DNA of 30,789 bases from a virus. Under the pieces are notes generated by a model. That model did no database searches and was not told the DNA's origin. It worked only from the letters and a program-made list of their open reading frames with translations. The translations under genes and the position numbers were made by a program. The stretch lies in IMG/VR virus record IMGVR_UViG_3300000256_000005, positions 19,783-50,571 of that record; one strand, given 5' to 3'. Below, one piece after another: positions 20,675-28,590 of this stretch (the stretch's first letter is position 1; each line of letters opens with the position of its first letter).

Positions 20675-20682
20675 TATTTATA
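20675..20682 (-). promoter_or_regulatory. T4-type late promoter TATAAATA for the lipoprotein gene
   Basis: Exact TATAAATA, about 26 bp upstream of the ATG at 20649, overlapping the -10 of the early promoter by three bases. AAGGAAAC serves as ribosome site. Confidence 0.7.
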
Positions 20683-20708
20683 ATATACTATTGTGTATAA
20701 TTAGTCAA
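20680..20708 (-). promoter_or_regulatory. sigma70-like early promoter for the lipoprotein gene
   Basis: TTGACT at 20703-20708 (within GGTTGACT), 17-bp spacer, TATTAT at 20680-20685. The plus-strand Smr gene starts 18 bp away, so this is a compact divergent control region. Confidence 0.7.
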
Positions 20709-20725
20709 CCAAAATAAGTAAGTAT

Positions 20726-20953
20726 ATGGCATTGGACTTACACGGAACAACTATACACAATGGATGGAAAACATTCGTGCAAGAGGCAGACGATGCTTAT
20801 TACCGTAGGGTAAAAGCATTTAAAGTAATCACTGGCAAAGGCGAAATGCTACGTGAGTTTCCAGCATGGGCTAGTAGTCATCCTCGAGTTCGCGAAGCCA
20901 AATTAAATATTGATGGCGGTAGTTATAAAGTTGTTTTGCATAAACATGCCTGA
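20726..20953 (+). CDS. stand-alone Smr-domain protein, 75 aa
   Basis: Smr domains are found in MutS2 and in SmrB, which cleaves mRNA between collided ribosomes so that tmRNA can rescue them. The catalytic-type motif D4-L-H-G7 and the ITGKGEMLREFPAW loop (35-48) are present, followed by HPRVREAKLNIDGGSYKVVLHKH, which aligns by eye with the SmrB C-terminus (HP-V...). Unlike SmrB (about 183 aa) it has no N-terminal extension, so ribosome binding would need another partner. Divergent from the lipoprotein gene. An endonuclease role is inferred. Confidence 0.85.
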   Translation: MALDLHGTTIHNGWKTFVQEADDAYYRRVKAFKVITGKGEMLREFPAWASSHPRVREAKLNIDGGSYKVVLHKHA

Positions 20954-20988
20954 TACCACATTCTAAGATGGTTTATATTTCGTATACT

Positions 20989-21678
20989 TTAATTTTTAAC
21001 ATATCCGCTAGCGTATTTTAATAATTGCTGTAGCGGCTTTGCATTGGGTGGGAAGATTTGTCTGTGTTTATCATAGGCAGGTAATTCCTCCCTATATTTT
21101 TCTGGATTACGTAGAGCATCCTCAGGATTACTACTAGCCAGTATCTCCTGTGCTAAATCGTGTCCGTGCGCCATTAGCTCATGTGGGTCACGAAAGTAAG
21201 TACGGATCATGTCACGTTCTTTGCCAGATTTTTCTGCTTTGCGTACACCCTGCATATATCCACTGGGTAAATTTTTATATTTGTCAGCACCCATACGATC
21301 TCGCTGGGCTAGGTGTATTGTTTCGTGTGCCAGGGTTTTTAGTACACTATCTTTAAATGACTTTGGTCCCCAATAACCAATGGTACTGTCAGGATCAATG
21401 ATAACGTCAATGCTACCATCTCCCTGTACCACTGCACTCTGTATGTACCAGTCTACTGCTTTACGGCCAGTGTCTCCTACATGCCAGTCTAAATCTAACT
21501 CTTCAGAATCACTGTAACTCTGCAATATGTCTACTAATTCTTCTACGTCGTCTTTATCATTATTTTTTTTTAGAAACTCTGCATACTCAGCATTAGCATC
21601 GTCCAATATATCGCCTATGTGTGCAAGGTAGTCCTGATCAGGCTGTAAACGTGCTTCTGTAAGTTCATATAGTAGCAT
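20989..21678 (-). CDS. HExxH metallopeptidase-like protein with capsid-targeting-like N-terminus, 229 aa
   Basis: H118-E-T-I-H122 (LKTLAHETIHLAQRDRMG) is a zincin motif; Glu167 in FRDPHELMAHGHD could supply the third ligand. The N-terminus MLLYELTEARL resembles the T4 capsid-targeting sequence, with a possible cleavage after LTE. The start overlaps the previous gene by 14 bp. I infer a protease that is packaged and injected, or acts on the prohead; substrates are unknown. Confidence 0.75.
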   Translation of the reverse strand: MLLYELTEARLQPDQDYLAHIGDILDDANAEYAEFLKKNNDKDDVEELVDILQSYSDSEELDLDWHVGDTGRKAVDWYIQSAVVQGDGSIDVIIDPDSTIGYWGPKSFKDSVLKTLAHETIHLAQRDRMGADKYKNLPSGYMQGVRKAEKSGKERDMIRTYFRDPHELMAHGHDLAQEILASSNPEDALRNPEKYREELPAYDKHRQIFPPNAKPLQQLLKYASGYVKN

Positions 21679-22030
21679 CTACAACCCAAACCTTTGCTTC
21701 ACCATATGTACTAATAAGTCCTATTAACCTAGTGTTTCCAGCAATTAACTCTAGCGAACCGTCTGGTTGTTTAACAACTATAGGCATTTCAATTGTACCT
21801 GAGTCCATGGCTTTTTTAAGTCTTGCAACCTTATCCGGCTCTAGGTCATCCAATGTTTCACTGCCATCAGCACCAGTATTACCAATTTTTCTAATACTGT
21901 TTTTGTTAACTGTGAATACTTTGCCTGTTTTAGCAAGTTTCACCCAGCCTTCTTGACCTAGTTTTTCTAGATATGGATAGCGGTTAGCCTCTTCCCATTC
22001 TACATCAAATTGTGGTTTAACGTACTTCAT
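21665..22030 (-). CDS. ParB/Srx-fold nuclease-like protein, 121 aa
   Basis: The ParB N-terminal signature appears as EMPIVVKQPDGSLELIAGNTRLIGL, with G98-N-T-R101 as the nucleotide-binding motif. Truncated relative to chromosomal ParB: no HTH domain, as in many phage ParB-like proteins. Starts MKYVKPQFDVEWEEANRYPY, five bases after an AATAAATA motif. Could be a CTPase, nuclease or phosphotransferase-like protein. Translationally coupled to the metallopeptidase downstream. Confidence 0.75.
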   Translation of the reverse strand: MKYVKPQFDVEWEEANRYPYLEKLGQEGWVKLAKTGKVFTVNKNSIRKIGNTGADGSETLDDLEPDKVARLKKAMDSGTIEMPIVVKQPDGSLELIAGNTRLIGLISTYGEAKVWVVDATI

Positions 22031-22035
22031 ACTAG

Positions 22036-22043
22036 TATTTATT
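22036..22043 (-). promoter_or_regulatory. late-promoter-like AATAAATA
   Basis: Five bases before the ATG at 22030, overlapping the end of the methyltransferase gene. Spacing matches 10599-10606. Confidence 0.5.
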
Positions 22044-22698
22044 GCACACCTTGTTGATCATATAACTCAAATATATTATCTTCTTTGCTAGTATGTCGAA
22101 AGTATTTAATTTCTCCTTGATCGCATGCAGCTTGTAACATTTTAGATTTTTTCCATGAACAAACCCAAAATACCCTGCCTCCAGGTAACAATCCTGGCAT
22201 TAAACAATTCGTTATCCATCTTATGTATTCGTTTGCATTCCAGTCAATATCAAAATTAGTTCTCTGCATGGCTATTAAGTCATACTTTCTTTTACTGGGA
22301 AAATAAAAATTTGTACTGGATATTTCCCATCTATAGGTATCAACCTGCTTGTGCAAGTTATATGACTGCTTAACATCATCAAAGAAGTTTATAACATCAG
22401 GAGGTTGATAATTGTTTTTAACAGGAAGTTCAGTTACATCAACCTTATGACCCAGTGATGAACATATCCAGGCAAACAACCCAATACCTGCACCAACATC
22501 TAATATGCGTATTCTATCTCGTTGTACTAGATCTAATATCTCAACAGCGTTCCATTTGTTTTCCCAATGCGTATCAAACTCGTCAAAATACTTCCTAGCA
22601 TTTTTTTTTCTTGTTAGCTGATAGTAATCTACTATAGTTTGAAAATTATTCAAAGGAAAAGCACTCTTTAATATCTTAGAAATTTTAATATTTGCCAT
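22039..22698 (-). CDS. class I SAM-dependent methyltransferase, 219 aa
   Basis: Motif I is I65-L-D-V-G-A-G-I-G73 (ILDVGAGIGLFAWI), followed by an acidic strand end (KVDVTELP, about 86-92). YDLIAMQRTNF and LLPGGRVFWVCSW fit motifs IV and the post-IV strand. Substrate unknown; sugar or small-molecule O-methyltransferase types look similar. Only 2 bp follow the oxygenase gene, so the pair probably acts together. Confidence 0.78.
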   Translation of the reverse strand: MANIKISKILKSAFPLNNFQTIVDYYQLTRKKNARKYFDEFDTHWENKWNAVEILDLVQRDRIRILDVGAGIGLFAWICSSLGHKVDVTELPVKNNYQPPDVINFFDDVKQSYNLHKQVDTYRWEISSTNFYFPSKRKYDLIAMQRTNFDIDWNANEYIRWITNCLMPGLLPGGRVFWVCSWKKSKMLQAACDQGEIKYFRHTSKEDNIFELYDQQGVQ

Positions 22699-22700
22699 AT

Positions 22701-23471
22701 TTAAGTTCCCTGGTTAGCAATACTTATTGGTATTATACCATCAGGGTCTTTAGGATAGAACCAACCAGCCAAACTATAGCGTGGGTGCGGAGCAATATAA
22801 CTTACTGGACTAATAAAATGCTTGTTTTGTCTGTTCCCAGTTGTATCGCTAACATCCATAAGAACTAAACGATTACCAAATGGTTCAATGCTATGCTTAA
22901 TAGTCTGCTCATCTTTATTCATTAAGCATAATTGCCCGCCCCAGTGAGATTTCCAGTCTGGGTTAAAGTAAAATATGTAGGCACACCAACGTCTGGGATC
23001 ATGGTGTGGATTTAACCATGATTCGTGATCGTATGCACTGTAACTTGGTTGGTCAGTATACATGTTTGGAAATTCAGTAACATGTTCAGCAATATCTAAA
23101 AATGTAGTATCTGGTTTTCCTAAACTATAATCTCCGCATACTACACGACTAAATTCAATAGTCTTAGGGTAATCATTTTCTATAAAATCTTCTTCTTTAA
23201 GCAACCATTTAGCTTTGTGCCAATAACCAAAAGTCTGTAAAGAAACATTTTTGTGGTAACTTTTGTAACCTGCTAAGTCTATAGTGTTAGCTTTTTCTTG
23301 TGATACTTTTTGATGTTTATGCCCAGCACACATCCAGTATCCCATGTTCATGGTTGGTAAACATTTGTAAAGATCAGAAATCCAGGGTTCCTGTATAATA
23401 TTATCAATTACACAAAAACGCTGGATTTTAAAATCAGCTTTGGCTTTATCTAAGCCATCCGTATTAAACAT
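22701..23471 (-). CDS. 2-oxoglutarate/Fe(II)-dependent oxygenase, 256 aa
   Basis: The metal site is H156-H-D158 (NPHHDPRRWCAYIFYFN) with distal His218 (NKHFISPV); Arg231 (PHPRYSLAGWF) is placed to bind 2-oxoglutarate. The core double-stranded helix elements (PDWKSHWGGQLCLMN, PFGNRLVLMDVSD) match the prolyl-hydroxylase-like group common in marine T4-like phages. Roles proposed for such phage enzymes include protein, sugar or nucleic-acid hydroxylation; none is shown here. Next to a methyltransferase. Confidence 0.85.
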   Translation of the reverse strand: MFNTDGLDKAKADFKIQRFCVIDNIIQEPWISDLYKCLPTMNMGYWMCAGHKHQKVSQEKANTIDLAGYKSYHKNVSLQTFGYWHKAKWLLKEEDFIENDYPKTIEFSRVVCGDYSLGKPDTTFLDIAEHVTEFPNMYTDQPSYSAYDHESWLNPHHDPRRWCAYIFYFNPDWKSHWGGQLCLMNKDEQTIKHSIEPFGNRLVLMDVSDTTGNRQNKHFISPVSYIAPHPRYSLAGWFYPKDPDGIIPISIANQGT

Positions 23472-23472
23472 T

Positions 23473-24210
23473 TTACTCCTGTCTATAGAAGATATGATCG
23501 TCTATACGGCTTATTAGTTGCATCTGTTTACGCCAGCTTGGCTTAACATAATCAGCATGGTAATGATTTGCACCTTCTACAATCCCATTCCATTTGTCGT
23601 ATGCTAAGATCTCGTAAGCTATAGCACTAGCAACTTTCCACTTAATATTATTATCAGTGTTTATTAATTCATCCTTCTTACCATCACAATACCAACTAAA
23701 CTGACATCTGTTTCTCACAGGATTATATACTCTATCTTTATCAGCCAAGGTAGGATCTTTCTTAGTCTTCCAAGATTCCCTTACTGGCCCTTCATATATA
23801 ACACTGCACGGGTCGCCTGGCCAGCGATTATCCTGTACACGATTCATAACAACCCTACCAACTGCAATCATGCCGTTGTAGCTCTGATTATTTGCTTCCC
23901 TGTATATATTTAAAGCCATGCAGTATTGTTGTTCTTTGTCTACTTCTACTTCTGACTTCGCAGGAAGGTATATTACACGGGTTTGAGTTACTTTTTTAAT
24001 TGTAGGTACTTCCTTAATTTTAATAACTTCTTTAGTTACAATTTTAGGAACTTCTACTCGTTCTACCTTAACGATCTCAACTGGGACCATCTTTTCTACT
24101 TCAACTACTTGCGTAATAGTTCGTGGCATTCCTAGGTAGTAGTAACTTACTACACCTATCATAAATCCGATTATTGTTGCTAGTATAAGATTTTTTAAGT
24201 TCCAGAGCAT
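23473..24210 (-). CDS. SleB-type cell wall hydrolase (endolysin) with N-terminal membrane anchor, 245 aa
   Basis: Residues about 7-27 are a transmembrane or signal-arrest-release helix. A V/E/K-rich stalk follows (about 33-75, PVEIVKVERVEVPKIVTKEV). The catalytic domain (97-243) is Hydrolase_2/SleB-like: YREANNQSYNGMIAVGRVVMNRV with Glu105, CQFSWYC (169-175), ANHYHADYVKPSW (214-226). Probable peptidoglycan lytic enzyme. The anchor suggests export by Sec and release for lysis. Promoter at 24243-24270. Confidence 0.85.
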   Translation of the reverse strand: MLWNLKNLILATIIGFMIGVVSYYYLGMPRTITQVVEVEKMVPVEIVKVERVEVPKIVTKEVIKIKEVPTIKKVTQTRVIYLPAKSEVEVDKEQQYCMALNIYREANNQSYNGMIAVGRVVMNRVQDNRWPGDPCSVIYEGPVRESWKTKKDPTLADKDRVYNPVRNRCQFSWYCDGKKDELINTDNNIKWKVASAIAYEILAYDKWNGIVEGANHYHADYVKPSWRKQMQLISRIDDHIFYRQE

Positions 24211-24242
24211 GGTATTTTCCTATTAGTTTCCATATAGTAACT

Positions 24243-24270
24243 ATAATAACACGATTTGCTAGTCTGTCAA
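24243..24270 (-). promoter_or_regulatory. sigma70-like early promoter
   Basis: TTGACA at 24265-24270 (within GGTTGACA), 16-bp spacer, TATTAT at 24243-24248, followed by TATAGTTACTATATGG, whose TATAGTAACTAT complement also occurs near 6280. Confidence 0.7.
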
Positions 24271-24273
24271 CCA

Positions 24274-24717
24274 TTATAGGGTAACTATTCCTTCTTCAAC
24301 TAGCCTTTCTCTGTTAATCATGTGCTGGGCCACAACATCATCCTTGGATCCACCAAAGTATGGAACTGCATGTCCTTCTTGTATTAAAACCTGGGTAGCT
24401 CCGCACTCTCTGTCATTAACTGCATCGTAAACTTTAAAATCACCAAGTATACGCCCAAACTTACCCTTCATATCTTCACCGTCTTTATTGATCTGAGTTT
24501 GAAGAACAGATGTTTTTCCTAGCAAAGATTTAAGTCTTTCTTTAGCAGCTAGCCCAAACTTCTTTTCCACTTTGTCTCTGGTTCTTGATTCTGGGGTGTC
24601 AATACCCATCATGCGAACACGTTCATCCATCATCCAAACACCAAATCCTAGATCGATGTCGACATCAACTGTATCGCCGTCTACTACTCTTCTTACATTA
24701 ACTCGATATTCATACAT
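24274..24717 (-). CDS. thermonuclease (SNase) family nuclease, 147 aa
   Basis: Start at the ATG at 24717 (MYEYRVNVRRVVDGDTVDVD) with GAGAGGAAAA upstream; an ATG at 24756 would add 13 residues. Active-site residues line up with S. aureus nuclease: Asp14-16 region (VDGDTV), Arg35 (ERVRMMGID), Asp40, Glu43 (TPES), Arg89 (GRILGD). Ca-dependent DNA/RNA hydrolysis is expected. No clear signal peptide, so probably cytoplasmic, perhaps helping host DNA degradation. A late promoter lies upstream. Confidence 0.85.
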   Translation of the reverse strand: MYEYRVNVRRVVDGDTVDVDIDLGFGVWMMDERVRMMGIDTPESRTRDKVEKKFGLAAKERLKSLLGKTSVLQTQINKDGEDMKGKFGRILGDFKVYDAVNDRECGATQVLIQEGHAVPYFGGSKDDVVAQHMINRERLVEEGIVTL

Positions 24718-24743
24718 ATAATTTTCCTCTCCATGCTTGAAAG

Positions 24744-24751
24744 TATTTATA
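24744..24751 (-). promoter_or_regulatory. T4-type late promoter TATAAATA for the nuclease gene
   Basis: Exact TATAAATA, about 27 bp upstream of the ATG at 24717. Confidence 0.7.
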
Positions 24752-24775
24752 TGCATATATAATTAAGTCATAGAC

Positions 24776-24810
24776 ACTTTTAGCAGCCTAAGATCTAGAC
24801 TGCTAAGAGT
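24776..24810. other. imperfect 11-bp hairpin in the 270-bp gap before the TctC cassette
   Basis: ACTTTTAGCAG and CTGCTAAGAGT flank a 13-nt loop (one G-T pair). The gap 24757-24935 otherwise holds only AT-rich sequence, a second late-type motif and peptides of about 20 residues with no support. Confidence 0.4.
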
Positions 24811-24907
24811 ATTATAATAATTTTTTTGAAATACATAAACGCCAATGGGTTTGAAGGCATATTATTGGTATGGGATGGAGAAAAAATGTGAATATTTTTC
24901 ATATCTA

Positions 24908-24915
24908 TATTTATA
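24908..24915 (-). promoter_or_regulatory. second TATAAATA in the gap upstream of the nuclease gene
   Basis: Exact late motif, but about 190 bp from the next minus-strand start and with a closer copy at 24744. May be functional, redundant or chance in an AT-rich stretch. Confidence 0.35.
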
Positions 24916-24935
24916 AATTATAAAACACACAATAG

Positions 24936-24965
24936 AAAAAGAGCCACATAAAAATGTGGCTCTTT
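24936..24965 (-). terminator. Rho-independent terminator after tctC
   Basis: Perfect 12-bp stem AAAGAGCCACAT/ATGTGGCTCTTT with a 4-nt loop, followed on the minus strand by a T-run. It isolates the cassette from the nuclease gene. Confidence 0.85.
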
Positions 24966-24989
24966 AATCACATATAGTTGCGTGAAGTG

Positions 24990-25871
24990 TTATTTTGTTT
25001 TATTTTTCTCAAACATCTTGATATCTCCAACTGCCTTGTTGGCAATCTTTAACGCATCACTGAAGCTAACATCGATAACTTCCAACGCCTTTGCTTTGAA
25101 ATTGTTACTGAAGTGTTTTTGACTTCTGGCTTTCTTAAACCATTTACGCATATTCTGTAGGTCAGCATCACTCTTTGGATTAGTTACAATAAACCACACA
25201 TCATAGAATGTTTTAATAGCGAAATTTGGAGCAACTTCTGCCATAGTTTTTGTTCCTGGAAACGACTCCAAGCTGGCAGTATCACCGGTATTGATAACAC
25301 ATGTCACTTTGTCAAGATTAACAGCCGCCCATTTACTGTAATGGATGATATAATCAATATCATTACCTAACAATGTTTTGGCTACTCCTTTTGAATTACC
25401 AACATTGATCACGGTCCGTTTAGCAGTTGTTTTGAACTCATTCATTAGTGCGTTAGCGAATGATTCCCACATATTTGGAACGGCAATTGATCTGTCTTTG
25501 TTACCGTACATCAGATCATCAAGACCTAGACCTGCCTTGTCACTTCTGTAGCAAATGGATGTGCTAGATTTAGCAACAGCATCAACTAGATTGGCTTTGG
25601 TAATTTCAACACCACACCCTGGAATACTATGATAAGCATTGTTAACCCAATACATGTCATTAGTAGGACCACTCTCATGTCTTGCTTTTCCTTTTCGGCA
25701 ATCACCCAAAAATTGAATGTTGTTTGTATACCCGTGTTGTTTAAGTGTTGGTTGGACGGCGGCGAATGTGTAGTTTCCTGCCCCACCTGGTCTTGATCCA
25801 ACCACCAATTCTGCTGCGTAAGCAGATGTAGTCGCGGTGATCAATGCCAGTGCTAGTATAATCTTTTTCAT
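24990..25871 (-). CDS. tctC: TctC-like periplasmic solute-binding protein, 293 aa
   Basis: Signal peptide MKKIILALALITATTSAYAA then LVVGSRPGGAGNYTFAAVQP, the ligand-loop start of the Bug/TctC family. The middle keeps the TctC layout: two alpha/beta lobes with VPNMWESFANALMNEFK and INVGNSKGVAKTLLGNDIDY. In the host it would bind a carboxylate in the periplasm for a tripartite tricarboxylate transporter. Own promoter with an inverted repeat (25912-25944) and own terminator. Ligand not deducible. Confidence 0.82.
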   Translation of the reverse strand: MKKIILALALITATTSAYAAELVVGSRPGGAGNYTFAAVQPTLKQHGYTNNIQFLGDCRKGKARHESGPTNDMYWVNNAYHSIPGCGVEITKANLVDAVAKSSTSICYRSDKAGLGLDDLMYGNKDRSIAVPNMWESFANALMNEFKTTAKRTVINVGNSKGVAKTLLGNDIDYIIHYSKWAAVNLDKVTCVINTGDTASLESFPGTKTMAEVAPNFAIKTFYDVWFIVTNPKSDADLQNMRKWFKKARSQKHFSNNFKAKALEVIDVSFSDALKIANKAVGDIKMFEKNKTK

Positions 25872-25911
25872 AATTGTTAATCTCCTATTTGTATATGAAA
25901 TTTATAGATGT

Positions 25912-25944
25912 TACCATTATATAACAATGGTATCATTATGTCAA
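25912..25944 (-). promoter_or_regulatory. consensus promoter with overlapping operator-like inverted repeat, for tctC
   Basis: TTGACA at 25939-25944, 17-bp spacer, TATAAT at 25916-25921. An exact inverted repeat TACCATT-N7-AATGGTA (25912-25932) covers the -10 and part of the spacer, as a repressor site would. The gap 25872-26075 holds nothing else clear except a GATAAATA at 26066-26073. Confidence 0.7.
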
Positions 25945-26075
25945 TATTTTTTGCTAATGTTTTGAACATATACAGGTCGGCGTTAAGATCATACAACTCT
26001 AAAAAGGGTCAAGCCCTGCGTCGATTTGGTATACCTGGCATCACTGGACTGTGACGCTGCAAAAGTATTTATCAT

Positions 26076-27437
26076 TTAGAGGTAAATCTGTAAGAAATGT
26101 GTCAACACTTCTTGGAAATGAATTGACAACATAAATCCAAATATCAATGGGATACAGTCAAGTTTGCGTATAAACCACGCTACAGGTAACAGAAATCCAC
26201 TGAGTAAGAGATAATACCATAACTGGTATTCTTCCATGCCCATGTTGATGATAGTTGCTCCTAACATCACAAGAGCAACCCAGAATATTTTGTTATTGTG
26301 TTTATAGACGAAATCATTGATTAATGTTGCCAACGGCCATGCTGAAACTAATCCAATGACATTGGCGATTATGAATGACATAACTAACGCATACGTGATA
26401 TTAATGTTATTGAACCATTCCAATCCAAACTGCGCCCCGCTATTCACAGCCATATCATACACCAATATCTCACTGGCACTGATGGGAATTCCAAATGCGA
26501 GTAATGGAATCAAAAAACTCAACGATGCTGAGTTGTTTGCTGCTTCTGCTGCGGATAAACAAGAAGCATCGCCCTTCTTATATACCTTCCGTTTGATCCA
26601 TTTTTCATATGAATACGCCAGTTGTGAACTGATAGTAAACGTGAGACTTGGGATAAATCCTGCGAAGAAACCAATACAGCTTCCCCTGATAGCAGAAATC
26701 CATTTGAATTCAGTGATGCTGAATTTGCCACTGTCTTGTTTTGCTACGATCATTTCGCCATCGTCGTTGAATTTATTACCGAACAATGTTGGCAACGCAT
26801 ACAGAAAAATGAATGCTACTGTGGTTGGAATGCCAGCCATAAAATATACATTCGTGACATCAAACATTTCAGTAAACCATGTAGTATTGTGTATTTGGGT
26901 GATACCAGCAGTACCAAGTAGATATCCTGTACCCATAAGACAACAGTTCACGATGAATTTATTGCTTGATGTTATAACTGATATTACAATACACCCTCCA
27001 AGTAACAGAAGTTGTAGTGTCAGTGCGTAAAACACATGTAGATATGAAATGTATGTGATGGTAGTGATGATGGCGATCACAGCCACAACGCTTCCTACTG
27101 CGCTGGATATAGCAGATGTTCTAAGTGCTTCGGTAAGTCTGCCTTGAATGTTCATAGCGTATCCCTCTTTGACTGCGGGGATGCTACTTGCTTCGCCAGG
27201 AATACCAACAGTGGATGCTATAACAGAACCCATGTATTGACTTGTGATCAGAATTCCGATGTAAAACGCTATCAAGCTGTAAACATCTATTGATGATAGC
27301 AACGGATAAAACATCAGAATGGATATTGATATATTGACACTTGGATTCAATCCAGCTAAAATACCAGCCAGTGATCCACATAAAACAAAAATCAATACAG
27401 ATATCATATTGACATCCATTGCCATTGTTTCAAGCAT
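26076..27437 (-). CDS. tctA: TctA family membrane transporter subunit, 453 aa
   Basis: Large transmembrane component of tripartite tricarboxylate transporters. About 11-12 hydrophobic helices. The first conserved loop is GIPGEASSIPAVKEGYAMNIQGR (about 78-100); the second is AAEAANNSASLSFLIPLLAFGIP (about 297-319), with the AANN typical of TctA. RBS AGGAG precedes the ATG and the stop of the PP-loop gene is adjacent (TAAATG). No TctB gene is present in the window, so the transporter would need a host TctB or is divergent. Confidence 0.85.
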   Translation of the reverse strand: MLETMAMDVNMISVLIFVLCGSLAGILAGLNPSVNISISILMFYPLLSSIDVYSLIAFYIGILITSQYMGSVIASTVGIPGEASSIPAVKEGYAMNIQGRLTEALRTSAISSAVGSVVAVIAIITTITYISYLHVFYALTLQLLLLGGCIVISVITSSNKFIVNCCLMGTGYLLGTAGITQIHNTTWFTEMFDVTNVYFMAGIPTTVAFIFLYALPTLFGNKFNDDGEMIVAKQDSGKFSITEFKWISAIRGSCIGFFAGFIPSLTFTISSQLAYSYEKWIKRKVYKKGDASCLSAAEAANNSASLSFLIPLLAFGIPISASEILVYDMAVNSGAQFGLEWFNNINITYALVMSFIIANVIGLVSAWPLATLINDFVYKHNNKIFWVALVMLGATIINMGMEEYQLWYYLLLSGFLLPVAWFIRKLDCIPLIFGFMLSIHFQEVLTHFLQIYL

Positions 27438-28589
27438 TTATTCTCCTAACACGTAATCCTGTGACCATATATCTACAAACCCAGATGTGATAAAGTCTGA
27501 CTCATCCTTCTTGTAGCAATCATCAATGATTTCTTCAACGTGATTTATACCTGCTTTCCAAGCATCCTGATGTTTCTTTTCTGCGTGAAGAAAAAACCCA
27601 TCATCTTTATCCCACGCATTGACAAGCTTTGCTTTGCCAAGGGTGAAATATGGACGATCATCGCCGACGTTTTGATTAACATAGCGTCCATAAAGTAATG
27701 GGTCAATGTAGTTATGGTAGAATTCTCTGTTGAAATACTTCTTTTCACGACTGAATAATTGCTTCATTAAGGTAGCTTTCTCTGGGGTATCTTCCAGAGC
27801 ATCGAAGAAATTCTTGATCGTGTATGCCTGCTTACATATCAGCTTTGGCATATCGCCACTCCAATAGAAATAATCATTATCGTACCAACTGCCTTCCTTT
27901 GCTACATCATTAGAGTTGAAGAACCCAGGGCAACTGTCAAGAAAGCTTATTTTCCATTTGTGATCTTCGTAAAATATACGAGGTTTGTCAACACCACGAA
28001 CAATACATGTTCTGCCCATCTCCATTTGTGCTTGGTACTGAAAATCGGTCTGGTGGAAATTCCACATGAATGTTTGAGGACTTAAACTGAAGTTGCTCGT
28101 AGAGTACACCCATTCCTCATCGATGAATTTGTCATAGTGCTTACTATCATCAAGGAAGAAATAGTTCAAATCGATGTTTCTATCATGTTCAAGCTGCCTG
28201 ATGTATGGCAGGGCGACATTATGTGCTTCTTTGTTTTGTGTCAATTCTCCCCAGTTGTCGAATTGAAAACTACCATATGTTCCAACGCCTTCAATGGGAA
28301 TATCGTTATCGACAAATGTTCTCAACATAGTAGTGCTATCGATCCCGCCACTATACATCAATATTACTCTGTCGTATTGATTGCGTATCTGGATAGCTCG
28401 TTGAAGATAAATTTCATATAAGTCTTCGGCTGGTTCTTCAAGCCACTGATGTGCTGAGAACTGCTGGTCTTGGAAAATCCACTTCGGTAACTCACCGCCA
28501 GAGCACGCCTTCAACGCTGAGACTTTGTTATAGAACTTTAATCCATTAACAGAGTAATGCCCCAGTTCTTTCTGTCCTGTTATCAACAT
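27438..28589 (-). CDS. PP-loop ATP pyrophosphatase, asparagine-synthetase-like, copy 2, 383 aa
   Basis: The PP-loop S80-G-G-I-D-S-T86 (VILMYSGGIDSTTML) marks an adenine nucleotide alpha-hydrolase that adenylates a substrate. The size and layout fit the synthetase half of AsnB, but there is no N-terminal Cys glutaminase domain, so ammonia or another nucleophile would be used. It matches copy 1 along its length: N-terminal LGHY/GYY, W-FQD-QF, EDLYE-Y-QRA; later IRGVDKPR, SGD-PK-ICKQ, NAW-KDD-FF-HA. Conserved throughout, so both copies look functional. Substrate unknown. Confidence 0.8.
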   Translation of the reverse strand: MLITGQKELGHYSVNGLKFYNKVSALKACSGGELPKWIFQDQQFSAHQWLEEPAEDLYEIYLQRAIQIRNQYDRVILMYSGGIDSTTMLRTFVDNDIPIEGVGTYGSFQFDNWGELTQNKEAHNVALPYIRQLEHDRNIDLNYFFLDDSKHYDKFIDEEWVYSTSNFSLSPQTFMWNFHQTDFQYQAQMEMGRTCIVRGVDKPRIFYEDHKWKISFLDSCPGFFNSNDVAKEGSWYDNDYFYWSGDMPKLICKQAYTIKNFFDALEDTPEKATLMKQLFSREKKYFNREFYHNYIDPLLYGRYVNQNVGDDRPYFTLGKAKLVNAWDKDDGFFLHAEKKHQDAWKAGINHVEEIIDDCYKKDESDFITSGFVDIWSQDYVLGE

Positions 28590-28590
28590 A

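Noticed and set aside
26317-27030. Long antisense open frame (237 codons) opposite tctA
   Set aside because: It mirrors the transmembrane coding of tctA, lacks a ribosome site and has no recognisable domain.
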